A stretch of 64,000 nucleotides of DNA from Burkholderia territorii (GTDB lineage Bacteria; Pseudomonadota; Gammaproteobacteria; Burkholderiales; Burkholderiaceae): assembly GCF_902833055.1 (NCBI RefSeq), contig NZ_CADFEJ010000001.1, positions 990,620 through 1,054,619 of the forward strand, read 5' to 3'. The position numbers and the translations under genes were made by a program. The notes under the pieces were generated by a model. The model saw only the letters and a list, made by a program, of their open reading frames with translations. It was not told where the DNA came from and made no database searches. Positions 35,430 to 44,496 of this stretch are shown here, piece by piece; the stretch's first letter is position 1; every line of letters begins with the position of its first letter.

Positions 35430-35770
35430 GACGGTCCACCATAACTCAAACTCATCATATTTCGCAAAACAATGCATTGGACGTCAATTTTGCCTCACCG
35501 TAAGCTTGCCCTGCCCTCGGGAAATACACGGAGACCACGACGCATCATCCTTGGGGACAGAGCTCGAGTACGCCGTGGATCTTGCGATGACGGTTGACGC
35601 TCATTGCCGAAACAGGTCCTGTCCGTTTCATGATGTTCGTGAAACGGCCATTCGCGATCGATACCGGATTCTCCGGCGACGACGTCAAGCGAGAAGCGGA
35701 ATCCGAACTAGCGGGGTACTCGGTCGTGAACTCTGCTCGGTATCGAACGGACAATATTCAGGATATCGAA
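35430..35770. other. Intergenic region between LysR and the serine recombinase
   Basis: 341 bp. A frame reads continuously into the recombinase from 35594 but has no family similarity before the MKVGYARVS start. I see no convincing crossover-site palindrome here. Confidence 0.4.
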
Positions 35771-36586
35771 ATGAAAGTAGGTTACGCCCGGGTATCGACG
35801 GACGAACAACATCTCGACCTGCAGTTGAACGCGCTTCAGCAGTCTGGTTGCGACCAGATTTTCTCTGACCGCGGCATTTCCGGCGCCCGAACCGACCGCC
35901 CGGGGCTGCAACATGCATTGGCGGCGCTGCGCCCCGGCGATACGCTCACCGTCTGGAAGCTCGATCGTCTCGGGCGCTCGCTCAGCCACCTCGTTTCAGT
36001 CATCGGTGAATTGAACCTGGCCGGTGTGCGTGTCGTCTCGCTGACCGAAGCAATCGATACGCAATCGTCGGCAGGCCGATTCACGTTTCACCTGATCGCC
36101 GCCCTCGCCGAGTTCGAGCGATCATTGATCAGTGAACGAACCCGGGCAGGTCTCGCCGCGGCACGCATGCGCGGCAAACGGCCGGGGCGACGAGCAATAC
36201 TTGACGCAGAAAAACTCGAGCAGGCACGGGCGATGTTGACGCATCAGTCGGAAGCCGCCGTCGCACGGCGATTCAAGATTCATCAGCGAACGCTGCAGCG
36301 CATGCTTAAAGCCACGCGCGACATACGCGGTGCAACGGCGCTGCCGGGCAATGCGAATCGTGCAGACTGTGGCGCACCCTTTTACGAGTGCCCAATCTGC
36401 AAGCAAGCGATCATGAAAGCGGAAAACATTGAGTCATCTGGGTACACACGGGCAAAAGGCCTGCGACGCAAGACAGAATTGCCGTTGTCCGGCATATCGG
36501 TCGCGGGCGTCGCCGTTCGGACACGCCTTGAATGCGGAGCCGCGTCAATATGCGGCTCCCCGTCGTGTGTCGCTGCGATCACGTGA
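35771..36586 (+). CDS. Serine recombinase (resolvase/invertase family) with C-terminal extension
   Basis: A 271-residue DNA recombinase. The catalytic domain (1-135) begins MKVGYARVSTDEQHLDLQ with the nucleophile Ser in ARVSTDEQ, followed by WKLDRLGRSLSHLV and the FHLIAALAEFERSLISERT helix. The DNA-binding helix-turn-helix is in the SEAAVARRFKIHQRTLQRML region near 155-175. Invertases of this type are about 185-200 residues; this one has roughly 80 extra residues that include CPICK and lack clear similarity. It is the nearest relative in the window of the recombinase at 58231. No inverted target is evident by eye. Confidence 0.9.
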   Translation: MKVGYARVSTDEQHLDLQLNALQQSGCDQIFSDRGISGARTDRPGLQHALAALRPGDTLTVWKLDRLGRSLSHLVSVIGELNLAGVRVVSLTEAIDTQSSAGRFTFHLIAALAEFERSLISERTRAGLAAARMRGKRPGRRAILDAEKLEQARAMLTHQSEAAVARRFKIHQRTLQRMLKATRDIRGATALPGNANRADCGAPFYECPICKQAIMKAENIESSGYTRAKGLRRKTELPLSGISVAGVAVRTRLECGAASICGSPSCVAAIT

Positions 36587-36736
36587 CCCGACAGGGCCTA
36601 CACCAATACGATGGCGAGCAAGCGCAAAGGCAGCCGACCGCCGCTCCTCTTCACGACGTCCATTTAGCCGGTTACGCGCCGTACACCTGCGTTCGCGGCA
36701 TACCACGCCGACCTGATCCGATTCAAGACAGTCACC

Positions 36737-38014
36737 ATGGCCCATTCCGTATCGTCCCCGCAGTTCGCACGTCGAGTCAGCAAGAAACTCGTCGTGGCCA
36801 CGGTCGCCGGCAACGCGATGGAGTTCTACGACTTCGTCACCTACGCGTTCTTCGCGATTTATATCGGCAAGACCTTTTTCCCGGCGTCGACGCCGTCGGC
36901 AAGCCTGTTGTTGTCCGTCGCGGTATTCGGCGTCGGCTTTCTTGCCCGCCCGTTGGGCGGTGTTCTCATCGGCGCGTTCGCCGACCGTGCGGGACGCAAG
37001 CCGGCGATGCTACTGACGATCGGACTGATATCCATCGGCACGCTGGGTCTTGCACTCACGCCGGCCTACTCGTCCATCGGCATGGCCGCTCCGGTCATCG
37101 TGGTTGCGTGCCGACTCGTGCAGGGCCTCGCCCTTGGCGGCGAGGTCGGTCCATCCACGGCCTATCTGATCGAGATCTCCCCGCCGACGCACCGGGGACT
37201 CTACACCAGTTGGCAACTCGCGAGCCAGGGCATGGCAGTACTCATTGCCGGAGTCATCGGGTTGGCGGTGATCCTGTGCCTGACGCCGGAACAAACCCAG
37301 GCATGGGGATGGCGATTGCCGTTCGCCGCAGGTTTGCTGCTCTTGCCGATCGGGCTGTTTCTGCGCCGGTATCTTCCGGAATCGCTGCCGCGTGACGCGC
37401 ACGTTGCAAACGAAGCCGGACTCGCAGCGCTCAAGCAGCACCGCAACATCATCGTGCTCAGCATGTTGGCCATCCTCGGCGGCACGATCGCGACCTACGT
37501 GATCAATTTCATGACCACATTCGCAATTTCCTCGTTGAAGCTGTCTCCCGCTGTCGCGATGAGCGCAACGATCGTCAACGGTCTTTTCACGCTGGTATTC
37601 AGCGTGCTGGGCGGATGGATGACGGACCGATGGGGACGCAAACCCGTCATGCTTTGGCCGCGCCTGATCGCTTCGTTGCTCGCCGTACCGACGTTTCTAT
37701 GGATGACCGAAGCGCCATCGCTCGGATCTCTGCTCGCTTCGACGGGTTTGCTGACGATGCTTTCCTCGATGAGCGGATCCGCAGTCATTATCGGCATACC
37801 CGAAATGCTGCCGCAGCGCATACGCGCAACAGGATTGTCGGTCGCCTACGCGCTCAGCGTCTCGGTATTCGGCGGATCCGCTCAATTCGTGGTCACCTGG
37901 CTGATCAATATCACCGGAAACGCGATGATGCCTGCATGGTACATGTTCGCCTCGGGCCTCATCGCCGTCGCCGGCACGATCGCGCTGCCTGAATCACGGG
38001 GTCGTTCGCTTTGA
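36737..38014 (+). CDS. MFS transporter, metabolite:H+ symporter family
   Basis: A 425-residue inner-membrane transporter with about 12 spans. The start VATVAGNAMEFYDFVTYAFF and then GKTFFP is typical of the MHS family (KgtP, ShiA, citrate and proline/betaine relatives). The loop motif is ADRAGRKPAM, and RLVQGLALGGEVGPSTAYL follows. The second-half motif is DRWGRKPVM. Such carriers import organic acids with protons; exact substrate is not predictable. It precedes a porin gene of opposite strand. Confidence 0.9.
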   Translation: MAHSVSSPQFARRVSKKLVVATVAGNAMEFYDFVTYAFFAIYIGKTFFPASTPSASLLLSVAVFGVGFLARPLGGVLIGAFADRAGRKPAMLLTIGLISIGTLGLALTPAYSSIGMAAPVIVVACRLVQGLALGGEVGPSTAYLIEISPPTHRGLYTSWQLASQGMAVLIAGVIGLAVILCLTPEQTQAWGWRLPFAAGLLLLPIGLFLRRYLPESLPRDAHVANEAGLAALKQHRNIIVLSMLAILGGTIATYVINFMTTFAISSLKLSPAVAMSATIVNGLFTLVFSVLGGWMTDRWGRKPVMLWPRLIASLLAVPTFLWMTEAPSLGSLLASTGLLTMLSSMSGSAVIIGIPEMLPQRIRATGLSVAYALSVSVFGGSAQFVVTWLINITGNAMMPAWYMFASGLIAVAGTIALPESRGRSL

Positions 38015-38085
38015 CCTCGCGAGCGTCTTCCACGCGCCGGCCGCGTTGCCTTCGTTTCATCTGGCGATCGGAATTGGTTCGCGCA

Positions 38086-38121
38086 ACAAAAAACCCTGAT
38101 GCACAAGATGCGCATCAGGGT
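38086..38121 (-). terminator. Rho-independent terminator of the porin gene
   Basis: ACCCTGATGC pairs with GCATCAGGGT (38093-38102 with 38112-38121). Read on the minus strand the stem is followed by TTTTTTGTT. It lies 44 bp past the porin stop. Confidence 0.85.
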
Positions 38122-38164
38122 CACGCATGACACGACGCGATCAACGCGTCGCATCGCCATCACA

Positions 38165-39331
38165 TCAGAATTTGTGTCGGATACCGACACGTGCCACGAC
38201 CTGCGAAGTTCCCGTGGAATACCCGCCGGCGCCCGAGACACCAACAAGGCCGTCCGTCCCGCTTGAACCTTTCTGATAAACCGCCTGCGCATACAGATCG
38301 GTGCGCTTGGACAGGAAGTAGTCGGTCATCAGGCCGACCGTATGAAAATTCCCGCCGGCCCGATCGCCGTTCGCACTAAGCGTCAAGCGCGTGTAATCGT
38401 ACATTGCCCCAAGCGCCAACGTAGGCATCACGAAATACTGCACATTTCCTTCCACGTTCAGGAATCGAGCATACGCCGTCGGCGTCTGCATCAACGACTC
38501 GCTCGCCATCACGCCTAGGGTCGCCGGACCCACTGCATAGCTTGCGCCGATTCCGCCTGTACGCTGATTCGCGAACGCGACAGTCACGGCTTTCCCGGCC
38601 GCGGCGCTGGCGAGGCCACTCAACAAGCCCGCGAACGGAATACCGTCGGTCTGCGCGCCCGCCGAATTGATTGTGGCCCCGTTCTTCAGATCGAGATAGG
38701 CGGCAGCAACCGTGAACGGGCCGTTCGAATAGCGTGCACCGACGCTCCATGCACGATTGTTCGAGAACTGCGTCGAATTGCTGAAGCCATACAAGCCGCC
38801 GAACTGGAAACCGCCGTAATTCGCACTCGTGTACTTGACCGAGTTGTTGATGCGGAACGAGTTGTCCGTATTGTCGTTGTCGAACGGATGCGAGAAGAAC
38901 GCGCCGCCCCAATTTCCGTTGGCGGTCATTGGTCCGAGGTAATCGACGACCGAATCGTACTGGCGACCCAATGTGACCGTGCCGGCGTTCGCCGACGAGA
39001 GGCCGACATACGCCTGTCGGCCGAACATGCGACCGCCTTGACCCAGTGCACCGTTGCTGGCATTGAACCCGTTCTCCAGCTGGAAAATAGCCTTCATGCC
39101 GCCCCCGAGATCCTCGGTACCCTTGAGTCCCCAGCGGCTGCCTTGCAACACACCGCTCTGCAGCGCAAACACGTTGCCGCGAGTCACGTCGCCATTCGCG
39201 CCAGCCACCGCGACGTTGTTCGTATAGCTCAACCCCTCGTCAATGATGCCGTACAGGGTGACGGAGCTTTGGGCGTGCGCGAGACTGGAAAATGCCCCAA
39301 CGGCCGCCAGCGCGATAATAGACTTATTCAT
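38165..39331 (-). CDS. Gram-negative porin (OmpC-type general porin)
   Basis: A 388-residue outer-membrane porin. Signal peptide MNKSIIALAAVGAFSSLAHA, mature start QSSVTLYGIIDEGLSYTNN, then GSRWGLKGTEDLGGGMKAIF, ENGFNASNGALGQGGRMFGR and a terminal VGIRHKF with final Phe. It resembles the porin at 10942 but is clearly a different gene. Own terminator downstream. Its position next to the MFS symporter gene suggests shared substrate uptake, but the genes converge, so this is weak. Confidence 0.92.
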   Translation of the reverse strand: MNKSIIALAAVGAFSSLAHAQSSVTLYGIIDEGLSYTNNVAVAGANGDVTRGNVFALQSGVLQGSRWGLKGTEDLGGGMKAIFQLENGFNASNGALGQGGRMFGRQAYVGLSSANAGTVTLGRQYDSVVDYLGPMTANGNWGGAFFSHPFDNDNTDNSFRINNSVKYTSANYGGFQFGGLYGFSNSTQFSNNRAWSVGARYSNGPFTVAAAYLDLKNGATINSAGAQTDGIPFAGLLSGLASAAAGKAVTVAFANQRTGGIGASYAVGPATLGVMASESLMQTPTAYARFLNVEGNVQYFVMPTLALGAMYDYTRLTLSANGDRAGGNFHTVGLMTDYFLSKRTDLYAQAVYQKGSSGTDGLVGVSGAGGYSTGTSQVVARVGIRHKF

Positions 39332-39700
39332 GATGATACGGTCTCCGAATTAAGTATCCGACTCGATGCAACAGAAATGAACCTGACTAGGCGGAACCGA
39401 TGTTAGCAAAGACAATTCCGCTTCCAAACCGGCCCGTTGCACGCGAGCATCGGACTGTCAAACATTGTCACGCTCGCCTTCTGATCTGGAGATCAAGATC
39501 GCGCTGCCGGATAATCAACCCACCGAAGTCACGCGCTTTGGTGCGCGACGCTCAAGTGCGAGCGGCGTCGCGTGCGTTATCTCCAAGTTGAATCCGCGGC
39601 AACTCATGTTGCTGCGGCTTTTTCTTCGCGCGTGAGATTCGAATAACCGCGCGCGGCTCGGCCTGATGCACGCCCCCCTCGTCGTGTCCCGGGACGCCGT
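39332..39700. other. Intergenic region with an orphan hairpin terminator
   Basis: 369 bp between the porin start and the end of the OmpR-type gene. No convincing gene. It must carry the porin promoter. A terminator at 39594-39626 points rightward and has no upstream gene. Confidence 0.5.
39594..39626 (+). terminator. Hairpin with T-run, no upstream plus-strand gene
   Basis: CCGCGGCAAC pairs with GTTGCTGCGG (one G-U pair), loop TCAT, followed by CTTTTTCTT. On the minus strand the stem is followed by ATTCAAC, so it is not a good terminator for the OmpR-type gene. Confidence 0.6.
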
Positions 39701-40405
39701 TCAATCCGGTTTAACTTTAATCGCCCGCTCCAGCCGATATCCGTATCCATAAAGCGATATAAGCCGATAGCCGCATTCCGGCCGCAGGCCGAGTTTCGTT
39801 CGCAATGAAGACATGTGTGTGTCGATTGTCCTCGACGATACGTCGGTGACTTGTTTCCAGACGATGTCGATTATGTGTGCGCGCGACAGGGGCCGATCGA
39901 AAAACTGGAACAACAGCAATGCGAGATCGAACTCCTTCTGCGTGAGGGCCACGGCGGTGTCACCGACATACGCCTGCTGCTGGTTCATGTCGAAACGAAA
40001 CTGATCGAATTCGCGCGTCGCATTGTCAGTGTCGACCGAATATGTTCTGCGCAATAGCGAGGCAATTCGTGCGCGCAGAATCGTACCAGACACCGGTTTG
40101 ACGACGTAATCGTCGGCACCGGCATTGAGGATATGTGCAATGCCGTCTTCCTCGCTCCGACAGGTCATGAAGATGATCGGCAGCCTTGCTCCGAACGGTT
40201 TCGTGCGCACCCATCTCAACACGTCCTCTCCGGACACGTCCGGAACGTTCCAGTCGAGCACCAACAGGTCAAACGTCTCGCGCTGAAGACGCCGCATCAG
40301 CGCCTTGCTCCTGGAGAATTCGTAGCAGGTATGTCCTTCGTCCGACAGGGTGCGATTGACGAACTCCGTTTGCATCGGATCGTCATCGAGGATGGCAATT
40401 CTCAT
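39701..40405 (-). CDS. OmpR-family response regulator
   Basis: A 234-residue regulator. Receiver: acidic cluster DDD near 7-9, phosphoacceptor D51 (LLVLDWNVPDVSG), switch Thr in IIFMTCRSEED and Lys in YVVKPVSG. The C-terminal winged helix includes VALTQKEFDLALLLFQF and RTIDTHMSSLRTKLGLRPEC. No kinase gene is adjacent. It lies downstream of the adhesin-associated genes on the same strand, 70 bp after the TPR gene, and a truncated relative with a nearly identical N-terminus lies at 59004. This ties the regulator to the adhesin locus. Confidence 0.92.
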   Translation of the reverse strand: MRIAILDDDPMQTEFVNRTLSDEGHTCYEFSRSKALMRRLQRETFDLLVLDWNVPDVSGEDVLRWVRTKPFGARLPIIFMTCRSEEDGIAHILNAGADDYVVKPVSGTILRARIASLLRRTYSVDTDNATREFDQFRFDMNQQQAYVGDTAVALTQKEFDLALLLFQFFDRPLSRAHIIDIVWKQVTDVSSRTIDTHMSSLRTKLGLRPECGYRLISLYGYGYRLERAIKVKPD

Positions 40406-40437
40406 GGCGATTTGTAAAAGCACACGATCTCTTTCTG

Positions 40438-40465
40438 CATGATCCGTCAGGTTTCCGGATCATGC
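40438..40465. promoter_or_regulatory. 10-bp inverted repeat between the TPR gene and the OmpR-type regulator
   Basis: GCATGATCCG pairs with CGGATCATGC around a loop (TCAGGTTT). It is followed by no T-run on either strand, so it is not a canonical terminator. It lies 33 bp upstream of the regulator start and could be an operator or mRNA structure. Confidence 0.4.
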
Positions 40466-40474
40466 GCATTTGGT

Positions 40475-42379
40475 TCAAGAAAACAAATGACGTACGCCAT
40501 ACAACAACCATCTCGCCGCACTCGTTTTCGGCTCCATCGTCGATTCGTCAGCCGATGATCGCGCATCGCGCAACCGTGATTCGCCTCGTCTAAATTCGGA
40601 GAGATGCCGAAGGTCGTTCGCCACCCGTTCGATGACGGGTGCCCACTTCCGGTACTCGGTCTGCCGATATAACGTCAGGCTCGGATACCACGGGCTGTCC
40701 GCACGCTCCGTCATCCATACCCAGTGCGGATTGACGTCGAGCAATAGCCAGGTCTGCACGCCTAGCGCCCCGGCCAGGTGAGCCACCGACGTGCACACCG
40801 TAATCACGAGATCCAGCGTCGACAGCAACGCAGCCGTATCGTCATATGAATGCAGCTCGACGGTCGGATCGGTGATGGCCATCCCCGCTTCACGCATCGC
40901 GCGGAGCTCATCGGATGCATCCAGTTGCAAATTGACGAATTCGATTTCGTCGATGTCCTTGAATGCGTTCGCGTAAGCGAGCGGCTCGATCGAACGCAGC
41001 GGATTGCGTCGGTGAATCCGATTTCCGCTCCATACCAGCCCGACACGCAACCGGCCATCGTTCGCCCCACGGCATCGCCCGCGCTCGAGCGCGCCGGGAT
41101 CCGGCTTCAGGTAATGCGTTGCACCGGGCAATCGGTCCATCGTGACACCGAGTGCCCGAGGCAGACTGGCAAGCGGCAATTCGAAGTCGAATACGGGTAG
41201 TACAGACACATCGTGCGGAACGATCGCATCGACGATGCCCTCGAGGGTACGACTGAACAGCGACAGGAATTGCGCGAAACAGCAGTACACGAGCTTGCCG
41301 CCTTCTGCATGAACACGTTCCGCGAGTTGCGGCACGAAGCGCATGAACTGAATCGCGTCGCCGTTTCCCTGCTCTCCCCAGACAAACAACGTCTTGCCGT
41401 TCAGCGATTCACCGGTCCACCGCGGCACCGGCAGGTCCGGCGACACGTCGCGCAGCTCCGGCGAGCCAAGCCAGCGCGCTTCGTGGTTCGCCCATCCCTG
41501 CACGTAATCACCTTGCAGCAATTGCAACATCGCCATTGCCCAGATGATCGACGGATTATTCGGATCGAATTGATGGGCACGGTGAATCGCATCCAGCGCC
41601 GCGCTCCACTGCTGCCTCTCTTTAAGTACCTGAACGTGGGTAAGCAGCGCGACCGGATAGTCGGGCGCCAATGCACAGGCTCGCTCCGACGCCACTTCGC
41701 TGCCGGCCAGATCATGCTGCTCGAGCAGGGCGAGCGACAGGTTGTTCCATGCCAGCGCATTCGACGGTTCACGCGCGACCAGTGCCTCGAGCAAGGGCTG
41801 CGCATGCAAAAAGTCGCCGAGTTCGATATGCGCGGCCGCAATGTTGTTTTGCAGCATCGGCATCGCCGGGTCGAGTTGCTCGGCGCGCGCGTACGCTGCC
41901 AACGCTTCACGGTGCCGTCTTGCACGCTGATGCAGCAATCCGAGATGGAACCATCCCGACGCGCTATGCGGCGCCGCCTCGCAGAATCGCTCGGCCAGGT
42001 CGACCGCGTTCGTTTGGTCCAGATGCCGAGCCAACAATTCGATCCACTCGAGAATCCACGGCTCGCCCTCTACCCCGCTCTGATAAGCCCGTGCATACCA
42101 CCTGCTTGCCTGAGCCCAATCCTCCGACGCAGCGGCCTGTCTCGCACGTTCCACCCACGCCGGTGCATAGTCGGGGTCCAGCACCAACGCGCGTTCAATG
42201 AGTGCATCGGCGTCGGCCTCGCGTCCGCGCATGCGCATGACCCGGCTCCCGGCGATCAAAAGCGGCGGATCAGACACGTTTGTCGCGGCGACCTCATTGA
42301 AGAGACGCGATGCACCGATCAGGTCGCCCTGATCGAGCAGTCGGTCGATCAGCGCTGAAAGCGGTTCATGTGTCGTCAT
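40475..42379 (-). CDS. TPR protein with C-terminal glycosyltransferase-9-like domain
   Basis: A 634-residue soluble protein. Residues about 1-300 are tetratricopeptide repeats (for example EALAAYARAEQLDPAMPMLQ; LAWNNLSLALLEQHDLAG). Residues about 320-610 resemble the heptosyltransferase-like domain that often follows TPRs: LFVWGEQGNGDAIQFMRFV, RVGLVWSGNRIHRRNPLRSI, LDLVITVCTSVAHLAGALG and a WMTERADSPWYPSLTLYR segment. Such proteins are predicted sugar transferases acting on proteins or glycans. Its ATG overlaps the H-NS-like stop (ATGA), the last link of the adhesin-associated operon. A role in glycosylating the autotransporter is my inference. Confidence 0.85.
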   Translation of the reverse strand: MTTHEPLSALIDRLLDQGDLIGASRLFNEVAATNVSDPPLLIAGSRVMRMRGREADADALIERALVLDPDYAPAWVERARQAAASEDWAQASRWYARAYQSGVEGEPWILEWIELLARHLDQTNAVDLAERFCEAAPHSASGWFHLGLLHQRARRHREALAAYARAEQLDPAMPMLQNNIAAAHIELGDFLHAQPLLEALVAREPSNALAWNNLSLALLEQHDLAGSEVASERACALAPDYPVALLTHVQVLKERQQWSAALDAIHRAHQFDPNNPSIIWAMAMLQLLQGDYVQGWANHEARWLGSPELRDVSPDLPVPRWTGESLNGKTLFVWGEQGNGDAIQFMRFVPQLAERVHAEGGKLVYCCFAQFLSLFSRTLEGIVDAIVPHDVSVLPVFDFELPLASLPRALGVTMDRLPGATHYLKPDPGALERGRCRGANDGRLRVGLVWSGNRIHRRNPLRSIEPLAYANAFKDIDEIEFVNLQLDASDELRAMREAGMAITDPTVELHSYDDTAALLSTLDLVITVCTSVAHLAGALGVQTWLLLDVNPHWVWMTERADSPWYPSLTLYRQTEYRKWAPVIERVANDLRHLSEFRRGESRLRDARSSADESTMEPKTSAARWLLYGVRHLFS

Positions 42380-42765
42380 TGTTCCTCCCTGTTGTGTGCA
42401 CGTCGCAGAGCGTCGGGGTCATCGTCAATCAGACTCGCATTCGGCGTCGCCCCCTGCTCGTCGCCGGTACCGGGAATCCGGTATCGTTCGCGATCCTCGC
42501 CGACCATCCAGGCCGGCGGCCGCCCTCGTCCGCTCCATGTTTGTCCCGTCGCCGGATTCCAGTATTTCGGTGCCGGTCTTCGGCTTCTATCGAGCGTGCG
42601 TGCATTGCGTGGTATCACTTCGAAGTCGAAGCCGAACTCCTGGAGCACCGCACGCACGCGCGCGGCCACGAGATTCTCCAGACGGTCCTTTTCCATCGCA
42701 CGCTCGCGCTCGATTTCGCTCTTCAGCTTTTCGTATCGTTCGAGCAAAGTCCGATAGCGACTCAT
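42376..42765 (-). CDS. H-NS-like DNA-binding protein
   Basis: A 129-residue protein. Residues 1-45 are a charged coiled coil (MSRYRTLLERYEKLKSEIER) suited to dimerisation. Residues about 68-88 hold the H-NS DNA-binding motif KYWNPATGQTWSGRGRPPAW. A 40-residue acidic tail follows. H-NS proteins silence AT-rich or foreign DNA. AAGGGG precedes the ATG at 42765. It overlaps both neighbours by 4 bp, so it is co-translated with the glycosyltransferase-like genes, an unusual place for a nucleoid protein and a likely means of feedback on the locus. Confidence 0.88.
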   Translation of the reverse strand: MSRYRTLLERYEKLKSEIERERAMEKDRLENLVAARVRAVLQEFGFDFEVIPRNARTLDRSRRPAPKYWNPATGQTWSGRGRPPAWMVGEDRERYRIPGTGDEQGATPNASLIDDDPDALRRAHNREEQ

Positions 42766-43937
42766 GATGTCCCCTTCATCAAGCATTCGGTTCCGGCAAC
42801 TTGCAGCAACAGTTCGTCGTAGCGCGCCACCACCTGGACATCGGTCGACAAAAAGCGCCCGATACATCGTCTTTGGCGAGCCCGGTATTCCTCCCACTCC
42901 CGGTCGTGATGTCGAATCGCCCGTACGAGTTGACGCGCGCCTTCGTCGACATCCTGACCGGCGTAGTAATAGCCCAGGTCCCGGCACAAATGCGCGTTGT
43001 GCACGAACGGATAGCCTTTCCAGCACACGTCGAAATAGAAATAGTTCAGCGCGAGCCCCCACTGATGGGACACGACGATGTCGGTATGCTCGGCAAGAAA
43101 TCGTGGCGTTTCGAACAGGCCGACGAAGCTGGCCTTGCGATCGCGCACGATATCCAGGTAATTCGCGACGCCGATGAATTCGGGACGATGCAGCGCCAGA
43201 TGCTGCGCGTTCGTCACGTGAAGGTGGCCAATCTCCTGCCCCACGGCACGATAGGCGTTTTCGACGATCAGTATCGGATACAGGCAGAACTTGAGTACAT
43301 CGATGTTCGCCTCCATCACGGACAGCCGTCGCGGTCCGCTGGCCGGCCGGTATTCGCCATCGTTCGGCAGATCGCGCGTACGGGCATCGATACACATCGG
43401 GTCCCAAACGAACGGCACTTCCCGGATCGGACATCGACGCAACGTCTTGAAGAAATGCAGGCTCGTCTCGACCACCTGCGGGATCACCCACACCTCGTCA
43501 TAGCGCTGGTTGATAAAGACGGAATCGCACATCCGGCGATCGAAGATCATCGCCTCCATCATCTGCACGTACTCCGGGCCGCAACAATAACTGACGAGCC
43601 TGGTCCCGCGCGCCTTCAGATAGTCGGTCTGGTCGGCATTGATCTGGCCACCCAACTCGATCAGAACGTCGAGATCATCCTTGACGTCCTCGAAGTGCCT
43701 TACCGGGTAGCGTTCGAGGTCCCATGGCAGTTTCGACGTGATCGCGACGGACGTCGTGTTGACCAGCATCACACGATGACGCAGCGGCGAGTGCTGGAAT
43801 ACGCGCATCAGATACAGTGCGTTCTGCTTGATGCCATTGACCCAGAGGCTTTCCGCCTCATCCTGCAGGCCGATCGTGACGCCGATGCGAAGCGATCCCC
43901 GCATACTCCCGCGATGCGGCGACGTTGTCGTGTTCAT
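42762..43937 (-). CDS. DUF2827 protein, glycosyltransferase-like (copy C)
   Basis: A 391-residue soluble protein starting MNTTTSPHRGSMRGSLRIGV. DUF2827 landmarks, shared with the copies at 44497 and 45627, are RIGVTIGLQDEAESLWVNGI, LDVLIELGGQINADQTDYLK, VPFVWDPMCID, RLSVMEANIDVLKFCLYPIL and the C-terminal VVSHQWGLALNYFYFDVCWK then GYPFVHNAHL. The two-domain layout with a late (H/S)-x-N-Y-x-Y-D...GYP motif resembles GT-B glycosyltransferases; no activity is established. The start overlaps the secreted protein's stop (ATGA). One of three paralogues in tandem. Confidence 0.85.
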   Translation of the reverse strand: MNTTTSPHRGSMRGSLRIGVTIGLQDEAESLWVNGIKQNALYLMRVFQHSPLRHRVMLVNTTSVAITSKLPWDLERYPVRHFEDVKDDLDVLIELGGQINADQTDYLKARGTRLVSYCCGPEYVQMMEAMIFDRRMCDSVFINQRYDEVWVIPQVVETSLHFFKTLRRCPIREVPFVWDPMCIDARTRDLPNDGEYRPASGPRRLSVMEANIDVLKFCLYPILIVENAYRAVGQEIGHLHVTNAQHLALHRPEFIGVANYLDIVRDRKASFVGLFETPRFLAEHTDIVVSHQWGLALNYFYFDVCWKGYPFVHNAHLCRDLGYYYAGQDVDEGARQLVRAIRHHDREWEEYRARQRRCIGRFLSTDVQVVARYDELLLQVAGTECLMKGTS

Positions 43938-44491
43938 TGCGCGGCCCCCCACTGGAATTGCACCTGACGGCGCAAGATGAGGCAGGAAGGCGGAGCATCG
44001 ACAAGAACGACCGTTTCTTGCGGATGCGACGAATCGGTATAGACCGTGACGGATTTGACGAGAGGAGTGGCCCGATAACCGGCCAGCTCGGCGCGTGCGA
44101 CCTGCGCACAGGACAGCGGTGCACTGGAAATCCGCTCGGCCAGCACCGAACAGCCTCCCGTCACACCCGGAACCGTGACAAGCGACAACAGCGCCGAGGA
44201 TGTCGGAAATTCGATGCCCGACAGCGAAAAGAACGGCCCGATGTCGGGATTCGTGCGCTGCCAGTCGAGCAGCACATCGGCCCGGTGCGCGTGATCGAAC
44301 ACCCGCGCCGACACCTGAGCGACAGCGTCGTAGCAGCGACGAACGCCGATTTCCTGCGCGGCATGTGCAAGGACCGTGACCGGCGCAGCGGGCGGCGGCA
44401 CGGCAGGCGCCGGCTGCGCGAGTACTGCAACCGCACCCCCCGACACAGCGAGCGCAACGACGACCAGAGTAAATAAAGTGCGGGTGGCCAT
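43934..44491 (-). CDS. Secreted hypothetical protein
   Basis: A 185-residue protein. GGAGGG lies eight bases before the ATG at 44491. The signal peptide is about residues 1-26 (MATRTLFTLVVVALAVSGGA, ending AQPAPAVPP). The mature part has four Cys (RRCYDAV, GGCSVLAE, LSCAQVAR, PPSCLILR), suggesting disulfides in the periplasm. No family recognised. Sandwiched between two DUF2827 genes with a 4-bp overlap on one side and 5 bp on the other, so it belongs to this operon and may be a periplasmic helper for the adhesin. Confidence 0.75.
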   Translation of the reverse strand: MATRTLFTLVVVALAVSGGAVAVLAQPAPAVPPPAAPVTVLAHAAQEIGVRRCYDAVAQVSARVFDHAHRADVLLDWQRTNPDIGPFFSLSGIEFPTSSALLSLVTVPGVTGGCSVLAERISSAPLSCAQVARAELAGYRATPLVKSVTVYTDSSHPQETVVLVDAPPSCLILRRQVQFQWGAAQ

Positions 44492-44496
44492 GTGTA

